From: Nymphaea colorata
Lineage: Eukaryota > Streptophyta > Magnoliopsida > Nymphaeales > Nymphaeaceae
DNA: 32,784 nt
Direction of reading: 5' to 3'
Assembly (NCBI RefSeq): GCF_008831285.2
Contig: NW_022204851.1
Location: 1 to 32,784 of the forward strand
Under the pieces are notes generated by a model. That model worked only from the letters and a program-made list of their open reading frames with translations. It had not been told where the DNA came from and did no database searches. A program made the translations under genes and the position numbers. Below, piece after piece: positions 20,398 to 32,784 of this stretch (the stretch's first letter is position 1; each line of letters begins with the position of its first letter).

Positions 20398-21319
20398 CTG
20401 TATCGATCATTCTGATTATTATGTCCCCATTGACCTGTGACATCGCAAGCTTTGCCTCCAGCTCACCGAACACAACTTGCAAGAATTCTCATGGACATGT
20501 CGTATGTGGTCTAAGAACTGGGTGAGGGAAAACCAATAGGATTATGGGATTTTCTGCCAAACATGAAATAGTGTGTCAGGTTATCTTCAGTTACGGATTC
20601 CGGAAATCCCCTGAGGACCAAGAAAAATAATTTACTGGACAATGTGTCCGCCTCTTTCGTTGTGAGAATGGTAGCAAATCCTCATAGGCAGTGCTTATAC
20701 ACATGAATTAATGACACCCGCGCACTGCCCTCACTGTACAATAAAATCATAGATTAAGTGATTCCTTTCTGAAGTTAATGAAACAAGTACAAGCGACTTT
20801 CTTGCCATGGAATAACGGATGACAATAACTTCAGGTGGTTTGCATCCTCATAATTTTCTCCTTCAACTTCGTTGCTTCTACTCAATGTACTTCCCATGTA
20901 TACAACATGTGCCTAGCTAGGAGATACACCCAATAAGCTAAAGGTTGGATACCAAAATGTCTACAATTTCTTTGGAAAAGAAAAATAGAATGTAGTAAGA
21001 AAGCAATCTAATTCTCGGTAAACTCTTAAATTCATGGAAAAACTGGACTCAAAATTCATTTGGTTTTGGAAATGCTCAATTACGCCCAACAATTCTATGA
21101 AATCTATTTCGATGGTCTTTTATCACAAGAACTTTATCAATATAATTCTTGTTATTAACAGATAGTAACAACTAAGAAGAGGTCAATAAATTTTAACTAC
21201 TAATCATGGAGTATCATATCAAGTATACGTACCTTTGGCGCTTTACTTGAAGCCCCATGGAGGACAGAAGCAGAGACCAGGAAGAAGAGGAGCAGCCTGG
21301 TTTCTTCCATGGGCGACAT
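20398..21319 (-). pseudogene. SBT-type subtilase (peptidase S8) 5' relic
   Basis: Exon 1 (21319-21233) starts with ATG and encodes a 29-residue secretory signal (MSPMEETRLLLFFLVSASVL then HGASSKAPK), ending at a GTACGT donor. Exon 2 (20912-20797, after CTAG) reads AHVVYMGSTLSRSNEVE, then HLKLLSSVIPWQE: the start of the inhibitor I9 prodomain. A third block (20733-20511, after ACAG) gives EGSARVSLIHVYKHCL, a TGA stop (20684-20682) where the family has Ser, then GFATILTTKEADTL and FPESV. After a frameshift, 20485-20398 carries GDIIIRMIDTGES, the catalytic-Asp motif, apparently lacking the usual IWP. Plant subtilases are secreted proteases of the cell wall. The His and Ser parts of the triad are absent. 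The donor after exon 2 is not GT. This is a dead 5' fragment of an intron-containing gene. Confidence 0.85.
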
Positions 21320-21390
21320 CGAGATTAATGGTGTTCTTCCTCCTCCTGGAGGCCTTATTTGTAGCTGTGATCATGTGGGAAAAGGCCAAA
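21320..21390 (-). promoter_or_regulatory. Putative 5' leader and TATA-like site of subtilase relic
   Basis: Upstream of the signal-peptide ATG (21319), on the minus strand, a CTACAAATAAGG segment at about 21366-21355 could act as a TATA box. A purine-rich leader (AGGAGGAGGAAGAACACC) precedes the ATG. The distance to the ATG (about 35 bases) is short, so the TATA reading is tentative. Confidence 0.3.
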
Positions 21391-21469
21391 ACGAATTTGT
21401 GTGAGCTGTATGGAGTAGAACCTTGCTGTGGCCAAGTTAGAAAATTTGACTTATTGATGCTTTAGTCCT

Positions 21470-23280
21470 GGGGATCTTTTCTTTTTCTTTACTTTATTTC
21501 TTTATTTTTTCCTCATTTTATTTTTCAGGAGGATTAAGACAGTGGGCAGATATATTATTCCAACAAAGCATGCCTTGTCTTCTTCCTTTTCTTCCCCATA
21601 TATATGAAAGACTTACTTGACATTATGCCATGATCTTCAACCGGCTTGAAACATTGTGTTGCACACACACACACACATGGGACCTAGACTGGTTGAGACT
21701 GAAATAATCAGGTTTAGTTTAGTTGGGATATCAAATCAGGTTGTTACTGTTGTTGTTTTCACAGAGATTGACCCATTAGGCAACAGATAGCTAAGATAAT
21801 AAAATGAATAGGAGTGTGTTTGATAAGAGGAACATTGTGTGCTTGTAAAATGTATTTCAAAAGCTTTATATTATTGTTTCAAAACACAATGTGTAATCAT
21901 GTCTAATGTCTAATTGTTGACATTATGTTATGTTAACTTTTACGTCATGTATTTTGAAAACGTATCCCAACAATACACAAAATTTGTGGCAATGTTGTAT
22001 TGGTAATGAGGAGGAAATGTTGCAACAAGATAATAAAAGAATGTATTTTCTCTACTTAATTTATTGTGGCCGATCCGAGACCAACCGCATATGAGATTAC
22101 CGCATTGGGAACAGAAAAAAAAGGTCTAACTCCTTTGAGGCTGACTTCCCCACTTTTTCATTTTACCATCGCCGCATGAATTCTATTAGTGATGAGCCAT
22201 TGTACTTCAAGACCTTCAAGTTGAAGGATGATGAGTCAACATGAAGGCATGTGTTCTTCACAAGACATTCACAGAGAGTTATTTAACCAAAAGTGGAAAA
22301 AAAATAACAAAAGGAAGAAAAAAAAGAAGTCCAGGCTTCATGCATCCAACTGTTTGATGCTTCTGAAGTTGGCACAAAAACCAAAGAAAGCATCTTCCAT
22401 TGGGGAAAATTGAATTTAATCAAAAGAATATTCACATTGAGCAGCAACTCTTTCTTTTGTTTAGGACAAGCAACATGTTTTTCCAATTTAAAGAAGAAGG
22501 AAAAAAACAATCAAACCTGTTTCAACTGTATTGAAATAAGAGACATTAAGTGCAGCTTCCTGAAATCAGGGTGGGAAGAGGAGATGTGGGTGACAAGCAA
22601 GTGCAAATATTTGCCAGCGACAAAGAAGACTGAAATCTAGACCTTTTCCTTCTTTTGGCCTTGCCCTGCTCCTTTGGTGCCGTCACGTGCTTTATCTCCC
22701 TTTCAAATCTATGATTTTTCTCATGATGTTGTCTTTGTAAGCGGCATGGTGGTTGGCTTCTTTCTAGAGGGCCCCATTAAATTTAACAGGTCTAGTCCTC
22801 CCATGGTTCTTCATTGCATGTAGAAAGTGTTTGATTCCCATTGTCAAAATGTTGAAAGCAAGAACACCTTGTTCGTGCATGTTCTGAAAGACATAAGGAT
22901 AAATGTTGTCATTTAAAACCACATTTTAAATAGTTCTGGTCAATAAACTGAATGATGTTTTCAAACTTTTTAGAACAGCTTTATAAATATAAAGAAAACA
23001 ATATAAGGTAATGAAAAAGGTGTGAAGTTTTAGAATTAATTGGATTTTAGAAAAATAGAATAGCGCAAAATAACATTGCTATTGAATATTATAGTACAAC
23101 AATTACTGCCTTGTTCATAATAGATAAAAATAGCATTTTTTTCCTCATAAACCACATCTTCTATTTCAGGAAAATCTTACATGCAACGACATTTTATATT
23201 TTACTAAATGACAAGACAGTGGCCACTGTGTCTCAACTTTCTAACTCTTCCACTGATTTGCATATGAGCGAAAAAGACAA
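21470..23280. other. Unassigned intergenic DNA
   Basis: AT-rich sequence with a T-rich tract at 21476-21530 and a CA microsatellite, (CA)8, at about 21661-21677. Small open frames at 22228-22640 have low-complexity Lys-rich or Phe-rich products from A/T runs. I looked on the minus strand for the next exons of the beta-galactosidase relic and did not find them. Confidence 0.55.
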
Positions 23281-23282
23281 AC

Positions 23283-24087
23283 CTGGTAGCTCTTTGCAAT
23301 TTACATCTTCAAATGTACTCTCATAGAACCTCACAGGTGTTCTTGTGGGGCTAGTTTCCAAGTATAATTTCCAGTAACCACTCAATGAGTGAACAAATGG
23401 CAAGCCCTCAACCCAATAGCTAACACTCTCTAAAGAACTAGAAACAGCATCGTCATTCCCCATGTGGCTAAGTTGGAAACTAGCACATCAACTTTGCTTC
23501 TCTTGCACCAATACTTGAGAGGTCCAGCAAACAGCAGTTGAATAACTTTGATTTTTAAAAGTATGTCAAGAATACATAGCAGAAATATATGAAGAATGCC
23601 AAATTCAACTATCTGCAATAAAAAAAAGAAAAAAGAAAAAAGATGAACCCAGTACATGTGCCATCACAAATTGAGCTTTATACCTAAACAAGTTTAATTA
23701 TACAAACTCAAATGCAAATCCCTATCTAAAGTTTTCCAAATAATCTACTAATCCTGAAAAGCAACATAAGATCATAATTCAGTACACAACAGCAAGTAAC
23801 CAAATCTAAACAACAAAAAAATGTGCATAGACAATCACTCGCACACACAAGATGCTTAGTCGATCCTCATCCAACTCCAAGGCCACGAGGCAATTCAGCA
23901 ACATGCAAAGATCGTTTGAGCAAGTGTCTCATCAAGAACAAAAATGTGACTCACCTTCGACCATGTCATGGCACTGCAGCAGCACATGAGCATCGTGCTT
24001 CTGCCACTTGACGATCGCCTGATCTTCCCAAACCCTATTGCCACTCCAAATCATGAAGACAACTCTGCCGGCCAGAGCAGGCGTCAT
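23283..24087 (-). pseudogene. GH2 beta-galactosidase, first two exons only
   Basis: Exon 1 (24087-23955) starts at an ATG in AAGATG context and encodes MTPALAGRVVF, then GNRVWEDQAIVKWQKHDAHV and CHDMVEG, ending at a GTGAGT donor. Exon 2 (23524-23283) continues in the matching phase with PLKYWCKRSKVDVLVSNLA and, after a 2-base insertion, NDDAVSSSLESVSYWVEGLP, FVHSLSGYWKLYLETSP and VRFYESTFEDV, ending at a GTTTGT donor. These are the N-terminal residues of the large plant GH2 (lacZ-like) beta-galactosidase, including RVWEDQ and LPFVxSLSGYWK. The acceptor before exon 2 reads CTG instead of CAG. The next expected segment (NWQMHGFDRPIY) and the catalytic domain are absent. The splice damage and frameshift show it is not expressed as an enzyme. 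Confidence 0.92.
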
Positions 24088-24417
24088 CTTGCCAGAGAAT
24101 GGGGAAAACACTTGGACGAGACCATCTCAATTCCAAGAAGTCGCACTACAATCTTATACTCCAAAGAGTGATGTGTGACCCCTTCGGATCAAAATCTTTT
24201 CAATATTCACTATAATGGGCAATATTGTATGGACTTGCTTAAGAAGTCACTAAAATAGAGGAAAAAGAAAGCTGACCAATTTAAGGAACAAAAGAATAAA
24301 TGGCCATCAGAAGGATGAGCAAGCATAAAGAGAAACCAAAGATTTGCACAAAATAGTAAGTCCAAAATCTTTTTCCACTTGATTTGAAATGTAAACACTT
24401 CAAATTGCAAATGAGGA

Positions 24418-24543
24418 TCATAAAACTCCATGGTCCAATGCAGCCACCGATGTTTCATCTTTGAAGGCTCGTTGACTATGTATCACTTCAGATGGATGAC
24501 CAGAGTGATGCACTGCTTGTTCTCTCCTTCCATATTTTTCTAT
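24418..24543 (-). pseudogene. Exon-like block of unidentified plant gene
   Basis: After a good acceptor (ATGTTGCAG, ending at 24544) the minus strand reads IEKYGRREQAVHHSGHPSEV then IHSQRAFKDETSVAALDHGV and stops at TGA (24420-24418). A one-base shift near the end would continue as YDPHLQFE up to a GTGTTT donor-like site. Upstream, around 24655-24590, a further frame (SALSASWVVSKSWTPSDLA) ends in TTTTGAAG. The sequence looks like conserved coding sequence, but I cannot name the family. It lies about 330 bases upstream of the beta-galactosidase relic on the same strand. Confidence 0.4.
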
Positions 24544-24689
24544 CTGCAACATAGTACTCAAAATGCAGTTAAATATCAGGCACCTCAATCTTCAAAATTG
24601 CCAAATCGCTTGGAGTCCAAGATTTGCTAACAACCCAAGATGCTGATAATGCTGACACAAGGTGTTGAATTGTCAATCCTATTGATTGT

Positions 24690-27600
24690 TCAACTATTTG
24701 CAGAAAATAATAATACATCCTAATAAAAAATTCTCTTCAACATGCATGCTTGAAACAAGACATGAAAGGGGTGACAACATCATCACAGAATCGAAGTCTT
24801 GCCAGACCTCCATGCACCTTTGCTTCACCACAATTCATGCATGGATGCATGGTTTTCTGCATGATATCATCATTATGTCACACAAATACTGATTAATGGC
24901 TCATGTTGGCTTGTAGATGAACTTTCAACTTCAAAAATGGCACTATACATTGATGCATAGGAAGAGGTGATAAAAATGCCCCTAATCCCTTTCTTCACAA
25001 CCCCCTTCAATTGGCTACCAATTTTAATGAGAAAATACAATGCATGCAGAATCAGGGATCAAATCTTTATAGATAATCCTATTGCCTCCTTGTTATACTG
25101 CACCATTAATAATTATGAAGACAGGTAGAGTCTCCTCCACAAAAAAGCATATTCAAGTGTCCTAGGCACTCAAAAGAGAAAGGGGCTAGCCTTTTCAATA
25201 AATAAGAGGCTTGAAGTGAGAAACAAAACAAAGTGAAGATACCGATGTAGAAGGAGTAGTAGCAAATATAGATGACTATGCAACTCAAGTGTACACATGC
25301 ATCCTTATATACCTAGGTATAGCCATGACATGTGCAACTAACATACATGCATTTAAATAGAATCACAAGCTCAATGAAGAGAACACACGACAGTTAACAA
25401 TCAAACTACAACTACTTTAACTAGGACTCAAACAAGCATGGCATTCTGAACCACGAGCACTACTCTAAACCACGTCCCCATTATACTAAACTACAACTAA
25501 GAAGGTAAGAAAAAATTTCAATTTTAAATCAAACTTTCACGCATCTCGAACTAGATCAAAACATCAAGAAAAATCAATTTAAAATATGTTCTTCACAAGA
25601 AAAACAAAAATTTCATAACGACAACCAAATGGATTCATGTGGACTAAGAGAAACTCAATTGGCTGTACAAAAAATGATGAAGGATATGCACAAGGGATTT
25701 TCAAGCCCTTCGCTCGCTCCCTCTCTCTCTCTCTCTCATGTATAAGCCCTGACTTAATCTCTCTCTCTTATATATGTAAGCCGATGTTAAATATGCCAAC
25801 ATATATAACAGTCAAGAAGAATACTTTTGTGTATATAGACAACGTAGCGTGTTAAGTTCTAAACTATTTCATTGCATTTATGAAGTGCCTGTGCATTTCA
25901 TTTTGTTGCTTTGTTATTAGTTTGAGCCTTCCCCAACTTCTACGATAATATAAGCAATTGTGTGACTGGGTCCACTGGGATTGGATTCTTCTAGAGATAA
26001 GTTGGATAAGGAAATATGTATGTGGAAATTTACATGTGAAGGAGCCAATGGGAAGTTTTGTGTTTGCTCCTCCCTTTTGAAAGATGAACCATGAGTCCCT
26101 TTTTACGATCTGAAGTTTTTTCTTTTATTGTCTCTTATAGTCACTTTCGTCCTAAAATTAATTGATTTTCTGCAGATCAAGTAGTTCCCTGTGCCGTGTT
26201 TCACTTTCACCTTCTTAATTTGTTTTTGTTTTTTTTAAACATTTCAATTGGAGATTGGCCTCAGGTAAGTTCATTGATGTATTATACTTGGATTTATGTT
26301 GATGCTAGCTTCTAACTAGTTTAACAAGACAGGCTAATGTTGAATTGAGATGGATATTTCTCTTTAAATGAAGTTTCTTAATAATAAGTGAATGTGAATG
26401 TTTTATTTCAGTGTTTTATAGCATGAGATGGCTCATTCACTAAGCCATTATCTGCGCTGAAACTTTAACTATGCAAATGGGAAACCGACGTTTGAGAACT
26501 TGTGAGTTCTGAATTTTGATATTCTAATTGAAGGAATCATGCTTCTCTCATGAGCTTCAGTTTTTTGAAAATCTAGTTTTTCGGTTATATAACCTACACC
26601 ACTTTTTGAAGGCTTTTTTTATTCATTTTCTTCAATCTTTTAGGGTTTTGGAATGTCCACTTTGTAACATCTGTTTGTGCATTGGCTTCTTTTTTCAATT
26701 TCTATTCCGGATGATTTTTTCTCTTATCATGGTTTCAGAAAGAATTACCTAATTAATAGATATTCATGAATAGAAAAAATTTTCCCAACTGCTCTATATT
26801 TTTGGTAGCTCATCTTAATGGAGTTTTTATCGATTGACATTTTGAGTACCATTTGTCATTGTCATGTATGCCTAGGCAGGTATAGCAGGAAAATTCATAG
26901 CAGAAAAAGTGCAACCTCAGATATGGGTGTGACAGAATGTATATATATATCTGTATATCTGCATATAAAGAGAAAGACTTGTGATTTATGAATTTCCTCA
27001 GAAGCATTTGAAGAAAGTGCTTCATGGTCTAGATTTTCTTGTCATGGTTGATGGGTTTGAACTTTTTAAACGAGTGTTCTTTTCAGAAAAAAATACATTA
27101 GCAGAGCTATTTTATCTAACCATTTTCATGCATAGCATTCACATGCCTATTTCATTTAGGTGCCACTTGAAAGTTTAACCTAGATCTCTGCATTGCAATC
27201 TGCAAACAAATAATCACTGGCTTTTTTTTTTCCTGTTAGTACAGATTAGTTGCCAAGCATGTAGTAGTTGCTATTTTTCCTAAGCTTGTTTAGCATACAT
27301 CCCATTTGAGAATGAACTGGCACCTTTCTTTGAGAAGTTTTTTATTTTCATGCATCATGTCTGTAGTAGTAGACCAAGGAAGTTGAAAATTCTTGCTCAA
27401 TGATGTTTTGAGTTATGACAGCAGTTGGAGTGATTGTTGCACTGAAATTATGACAGAATTCTAAATTTTCCACAGAAATGGAACTGCCTAAAGAAAAAGG
27501 AACTCAATCAGATGAATATGAATGAGTTGACAAATAATTTTTTTGATGTTGATATTTATTCACTCAAATTGTTTAGTTTAGGATCATTTGTTTACTCTTC

Positions 27601-29820
27601 TAGTATTTACAAGTATTAAAAAGCCTATTCAGCATTGTTGTCTCTAATTCTTCATTCTTAGTTGCTAAGATGTATCCCATATGGTATCTATTATGAAACT
27701 GATACTGATACTTTATGGAGATCTGTTCTTTTCTTGAGACAGCTGATCGAAATGTGTGTGTGCAGGATTAGACACGTATATGGTGTGTGCAAGATTAGAC
27801 ACCTGGATGGCAAATGCCTTTGTTCCTATTTCTTTGATTAGGCCCCACTTTACGTACTGGGAGAAATTGTGTTGGCAAATGTTATTTATTCAATTTAATT
27901 AGTAGATATTTTTATCATGGTCTGTTTAGTGGGACACTGTTGTAGATTAGTTACAGTGAAACTTTTATGTGTTTCTTTAAGAGTTGAAAAATGAAACTGG
28001 TTAGATTTGACGAAAAGTGAAAACCTCATTGTAGAAACTCAGATATTTCTAATCTAAAGCATGTTTTCTTATGATTAAGTAAGAGGAAACACAAACTTAC
28101 AGGCTTTGTTTGGATAAAAAAAGCATCACTGCTTGGGCATTTTGAGAGACCTGATGTGAGGCCAAATGAAAAGCTGTATATAGTAATATCTCCTTGCATG
28201 CATGCGGAGACTTTTTTTTGTCTTTTTTTGAAAATGCTACATTTGCGCCCGCACTCAGACAACACTTTTTCCCATGTGTTTTATTCCTTGCATTTCCTGT
28301 CTGATAAGCTAAAAACAAGAAGATGATCTTTTTGTCTCATTTCCTGAGTTTTCCATATCATATTTCATTACGGCTGCTTCATGACATTAAGTGAATGGAA
28401 CATATAAATAAAATGAGATTTTTCACTGGGAGTTCAAAGATTCATAAAATGATCCTGAATGAAAGAGGGAAAAAAATATAAACAACATGTATAAACTAGA
28501 TCACTATTTTATTTAATTCATGAGATTATGCTTACTTGATCATCCATAACATTTACATAATATGAAAATCTGGAGTTATTTCATTTCAAATGTTATTTCC
28601 TTGTATTGTTGCTATTAAGATGCTCAAGCTTGGGCCTTCAATGCCAATGGTCACCTATTCTCAAGTTGGTTGCTAAATACTTTTATCTGTTTAATTATAT
28701 TTGGGCCTGCCTATTGTACTTAGGTTTTATTCTCCTATCTTCTCCTAGCTCTGAATATTGCTTAGATTTTTTTATATAATTCTGATTATCTTGCATTTGC
28801 GGTCAGGACTTATGGCCTAATTTTGCTGATGCCTGGTTAAATTTGTCATGAGAAAGAAATTACTATTTTTGCATTGGTAAAGGAATTAACATGAATATCA
28901 AATGAGGCATTGAAACAGGACTACAAAAACGGAAAAGCCACCCTCTTTTATGAGAGCATAGCAGCAAATTCGGATGTAAGCTTTGGTGCAGCTTAAGAGG
29001 GCCTATTTGATCTTGTCTTGTAACAATTTTGCTGCCCATTTACCACTGCCATAGAGGTTATGTTCCAAATAGTCTATAACATGTTTGAAGCTCATAGTTA
29101 TGAATCATTTGGGTTTGATCTGCACATATTAAGTGATATACCTTTTTTCTCCTGCTTAGTTGTATAAGCTCAGATGTAGGGGAAATATACACTACTAATT
29201 GGTTGATAATGACCCATGAGTATCTAAACTTCTAAAGTGTTGGCAAAAATTTTGTTATGAAACTATAAGTCCTTCCAAAATCCAAACATGTGGAGTGCTA
29301 TATAAATTATTAATGAGGCAATAAGTGACAACAGCATTATTTTATTATTTGAAGGAACTAAAATTCAGAAAAGAAAAAGTGACTCTTTGAACTTTGAATT
29401 CAAAGCATTATTTTATTATTTTTTTGTTTGTACTCAATGATGACAATCTATGGATTCACCCCTATATAAACCCCGGCTAAGGTTGCAAAATGGGAGGTGA
29501 ATAATCCAAGGAATATCATAGGTATTTTCAATTGCTGCTAAAGCATGAATTTTTCGTTAGTGAACAAGTACAAGAAAAGGTATTGTCTACCGACGTCAGT
29601 TTGAGTGGAAAATTCATGCCACTAACATGGTCATGGTGACAACATGTGAGTACTTTCTTCTTTCACCAAGTTCTAGGATGAAATGACTTTCTTTGTTTCT
29701 TCAAATATTTTCACAAAACTTTTTAAAACTCAGTTTAAGAAAAATCTGAAAATTCTAAGAACTTATTTTGGAGGACAATTCATCTTAGGTTAATTTGAAA
29801 ATTACCTTAAAATTGAAGAA
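24690..29820. other. Long AT-rich intergenic region, no supported gene
   Basis: I found no exon with recognisable motifs on either strand. Minor features: a (CT)n tract at about 25715-25738; a short direct repeat TGCA(G/A)GATTAGACAC at 27761 and 27788; and AGCATTATTTTATTATT repeated about 70 bases apart at 29333 and 29404. A possible transposon terminus GGCTTTGTTTGGATAAA lies at about 28103. The open frames present are short and of A/T-driven composition. Confidence 0.6.
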
Positions 29821-29828
29821 ATTGTTCA

Positions 29829-30150
29829 CAAGAAACACGTGGTTGTACTCAACAAAATGGGCCTGTAGAAGTAAAACACAAGCACATAATGCAAACTGTT
29901 TGAGTATTTTTATTTGATGTTTAGAAAATCCTTGTGTTTTACTTGGGTATACCTAAATCAAACAGATATAGTTGTTGTTATCCCTAGAATAACAAATTAT
30001 CTGTTTCTTAATGATAGTTTTCTTGGTAAGGGAAAAATTTATGATGATGTTCCTAAAGAAGACGATGAATATGTATTTCTTTAGAAAGAAGATGCTTTAG
30101 TTGAGAATTATGATGATAGATGTTGTACTATCTGATATGCCTAGTCTTTA
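29829..30150 (+). mobile_element. Decayed Ty1/Copia integrase fragment
   Basis: From 29829 the frame reads QETRGCTQQNGPVEVKHKHI, matching the conserved CxxTPQQNGxxERKNRHI segment of Copia integrase. After a TGA and some 20 codons, the same frame resumes with VFYLGIPKSNRYSCCYP (about 29930-29985), corresponding to the CVFLGYPxxxKGYRCYxP segment near the integrase C-terminus. In intact elements these are roughly 75 residues apart, so an internal deletion of over 50 codons is likely. Several stops follow. No LTRs, reverse transcriptase or gag were found nearby. It is an isolated, non-functional remnant. Confidence 0.78.
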
Positions 30151-30159
30151 TACTCTTGA

Positions 30160-31661
<1,502 letters not shown>

Positions 31662-31741
31662 GTAATCATATGTTTATGCATTACATATTTTAGCTACTTG
31701 AAGTTACTCATTCATCATTGTAAGTTGTAACATTTTTGTTA

Positions 31742-32116
<375 letters not shown>

Positions 32117-32134
<18 letters not shown>

Positions 32135-32160
32135 ATAGGAGGGTCTCCCATACTTTTCAC
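32117..32160. mobile_element. MITE-like terminus
   Basis: AAGGGGTTGTTTAGCAAATAGG followed by a small inverted motif (GGGTCTCCC) resembles the terminus at 7232 (GGGGTTATTTGGCAGTAGGG). The partner end was not located within the window, so element length and target duplication are unknown. Confidence 0.35.
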
Positions 32161-32784
32161 TGTGACCACTTTCGATATTATAGTTGTCGCTAAGAAAAGT
32201 TTTAAGTTTAATTTTTTTTTTTCCGTTCAGGATTTTTTTTGGTCGATCACGATCTTAAGTTGAATGAGATGCTTTACAACCCTATGTAATTTGATAAGAG
32301 TGTTGGTCCTTCTTATGACATAATTTCTATTGCATATAGAGATTGATCAGTAATATCATTTGATATAGCTTAAAGGTATATAAGAACTGCCGAACATGTT
32401 ATATTTTTTTTTACAGTCATATTTTGAATTTATGTTAGCACTAACCTAAAAGACTTTACGGCGCAAAACAGAAGTGTTTTTTCAATAATAAAAAAATCAA
32501 TATAAAATTTAAAAATGCTTTGAACTTTAAAAAAATATTTTATTTAATAACGGCTATTGCAAGCATGGCAGATTGGGATGCGCTTCATCAACCAAACCGG
32601 TAGGTCTAGATAGTTTTTCATTAAAGAAAAAAACTGAAAAAACATCGGCTATCACCTCGTTCATTAAATGTTATGAGGCGGATGCAGTTTTCTTAAGTTC
32701 CTATTTGTTTCGGATCGGATAGGTAGTTACATGTGAACATGGATTTAGATCTTTTTTTTTTGACCCCGATAAAATGTTTGAAGA
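32161..32784. other. Unassigned AT-rich DNA
   Basis: Several long T-runs (32209-32223, 32403-32413, 32749-32761) and A-runs are present, with no open frame of note, no recognisable motif and no paired repeats. Confidence 0.6.

Noticed and set aside
21235-21465. Plus-strand 76-codon frame with a hydrophobic stretch
   Set aside because: It is antisense to the signal-peptide exon of the subtilase relic, which has an ATG, signal sequence and donor site and is better supported.
22228-22640. Small frames with Lys-rich or Phe-rich products
   Set aside because: Driven by A-runs and T-runs; overlapping on both strands; no motif.
24430-24630. Plus-strand 66-codon frame
   Set aside because: Shadow of the exon-like block on the minus strand, which has a splice acceptor and a less biased composition.
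29333-29421. Target-site duplication AGCATTATTTTATTATT around a tiny insert
   Set aside because: Only about 70 bases apart in AT-rich DNA with no element features between them; slippage is simpler.

Overview
This looks like nuclear DNA from a flowering plant. The evidence is the mix of plant repeats (a two-ORF LINE, Copia pieces, Harbinger-type and other MITEs, long TA tracts) with relics of plant gene families: an SBT-type subtilase, a plant cytosolic GH2 beta-galactosidase, a KDM5-type JmjC demethylase and a plant extracellular LRR protein. The DNA is AT-rich, non-coding stretches are long, and exons are split by introns with GT/AG borders. I cannot name the species. I see no intact, convincingly functional protein-coding gene: every recognisable coding segment is truncated, frameshifted or interrupted by stops.

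Layout. 1-1230: probable Copia-type LTR on the minus strand with its primer-binding site, plus an unidentified ORF and an exon-like block. 1264-4430: a long but decayed LINE with ORF1 (DUF4283-like domain plus zinc knuckle) and the endonuclease part of ORF2, cut off before the reverse transcriptase. 4440-7520: repeat patches, an LRR-protein pseudogene and a TA microsatellite. 7530-11720: mostly unassigned DNA with a few open or exon-like blocks. 11722-12918: two MITE-like elements, the second with TTA target duplications and a near-perfect hairpin. 12925-14780: very AT-rich DNA built from tandem duplications of 379 bp and 182 bp. 14843-15555: a 272-bp tandem repeat in 2.6 copies. 15556-20060: GC-richer, TE-like DNA, an unidentified ORF and a tRNA-like (SINE-type) segment.

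20398-21319 (minus) holds the 5' exons of a subtilase, and 23283-24087 (minus) the first two exons of a GH2 beta-galactosidase. 24418-24543 (minus) is an unidentified exon-like block. 24700-29800 is featureless AT-rich DNA. 29829-30150 is a decayed Copia integrase piece, and 31294-31661 (plus) is a single KDM5/JMJ exon.

The genes do not work together as a pathway. The main theme is that 5' or internal exons of three unrelated host genes, still with recognisable splice borders, lie within about 12 kb. This points to DNA-level duplication or capture followed by decay, not to retroposed copies. I found no evidence for a new functional system; the observations most worth following are the origin of these host-gene pieces and the tandem repeats beside the Harbinger MITE.
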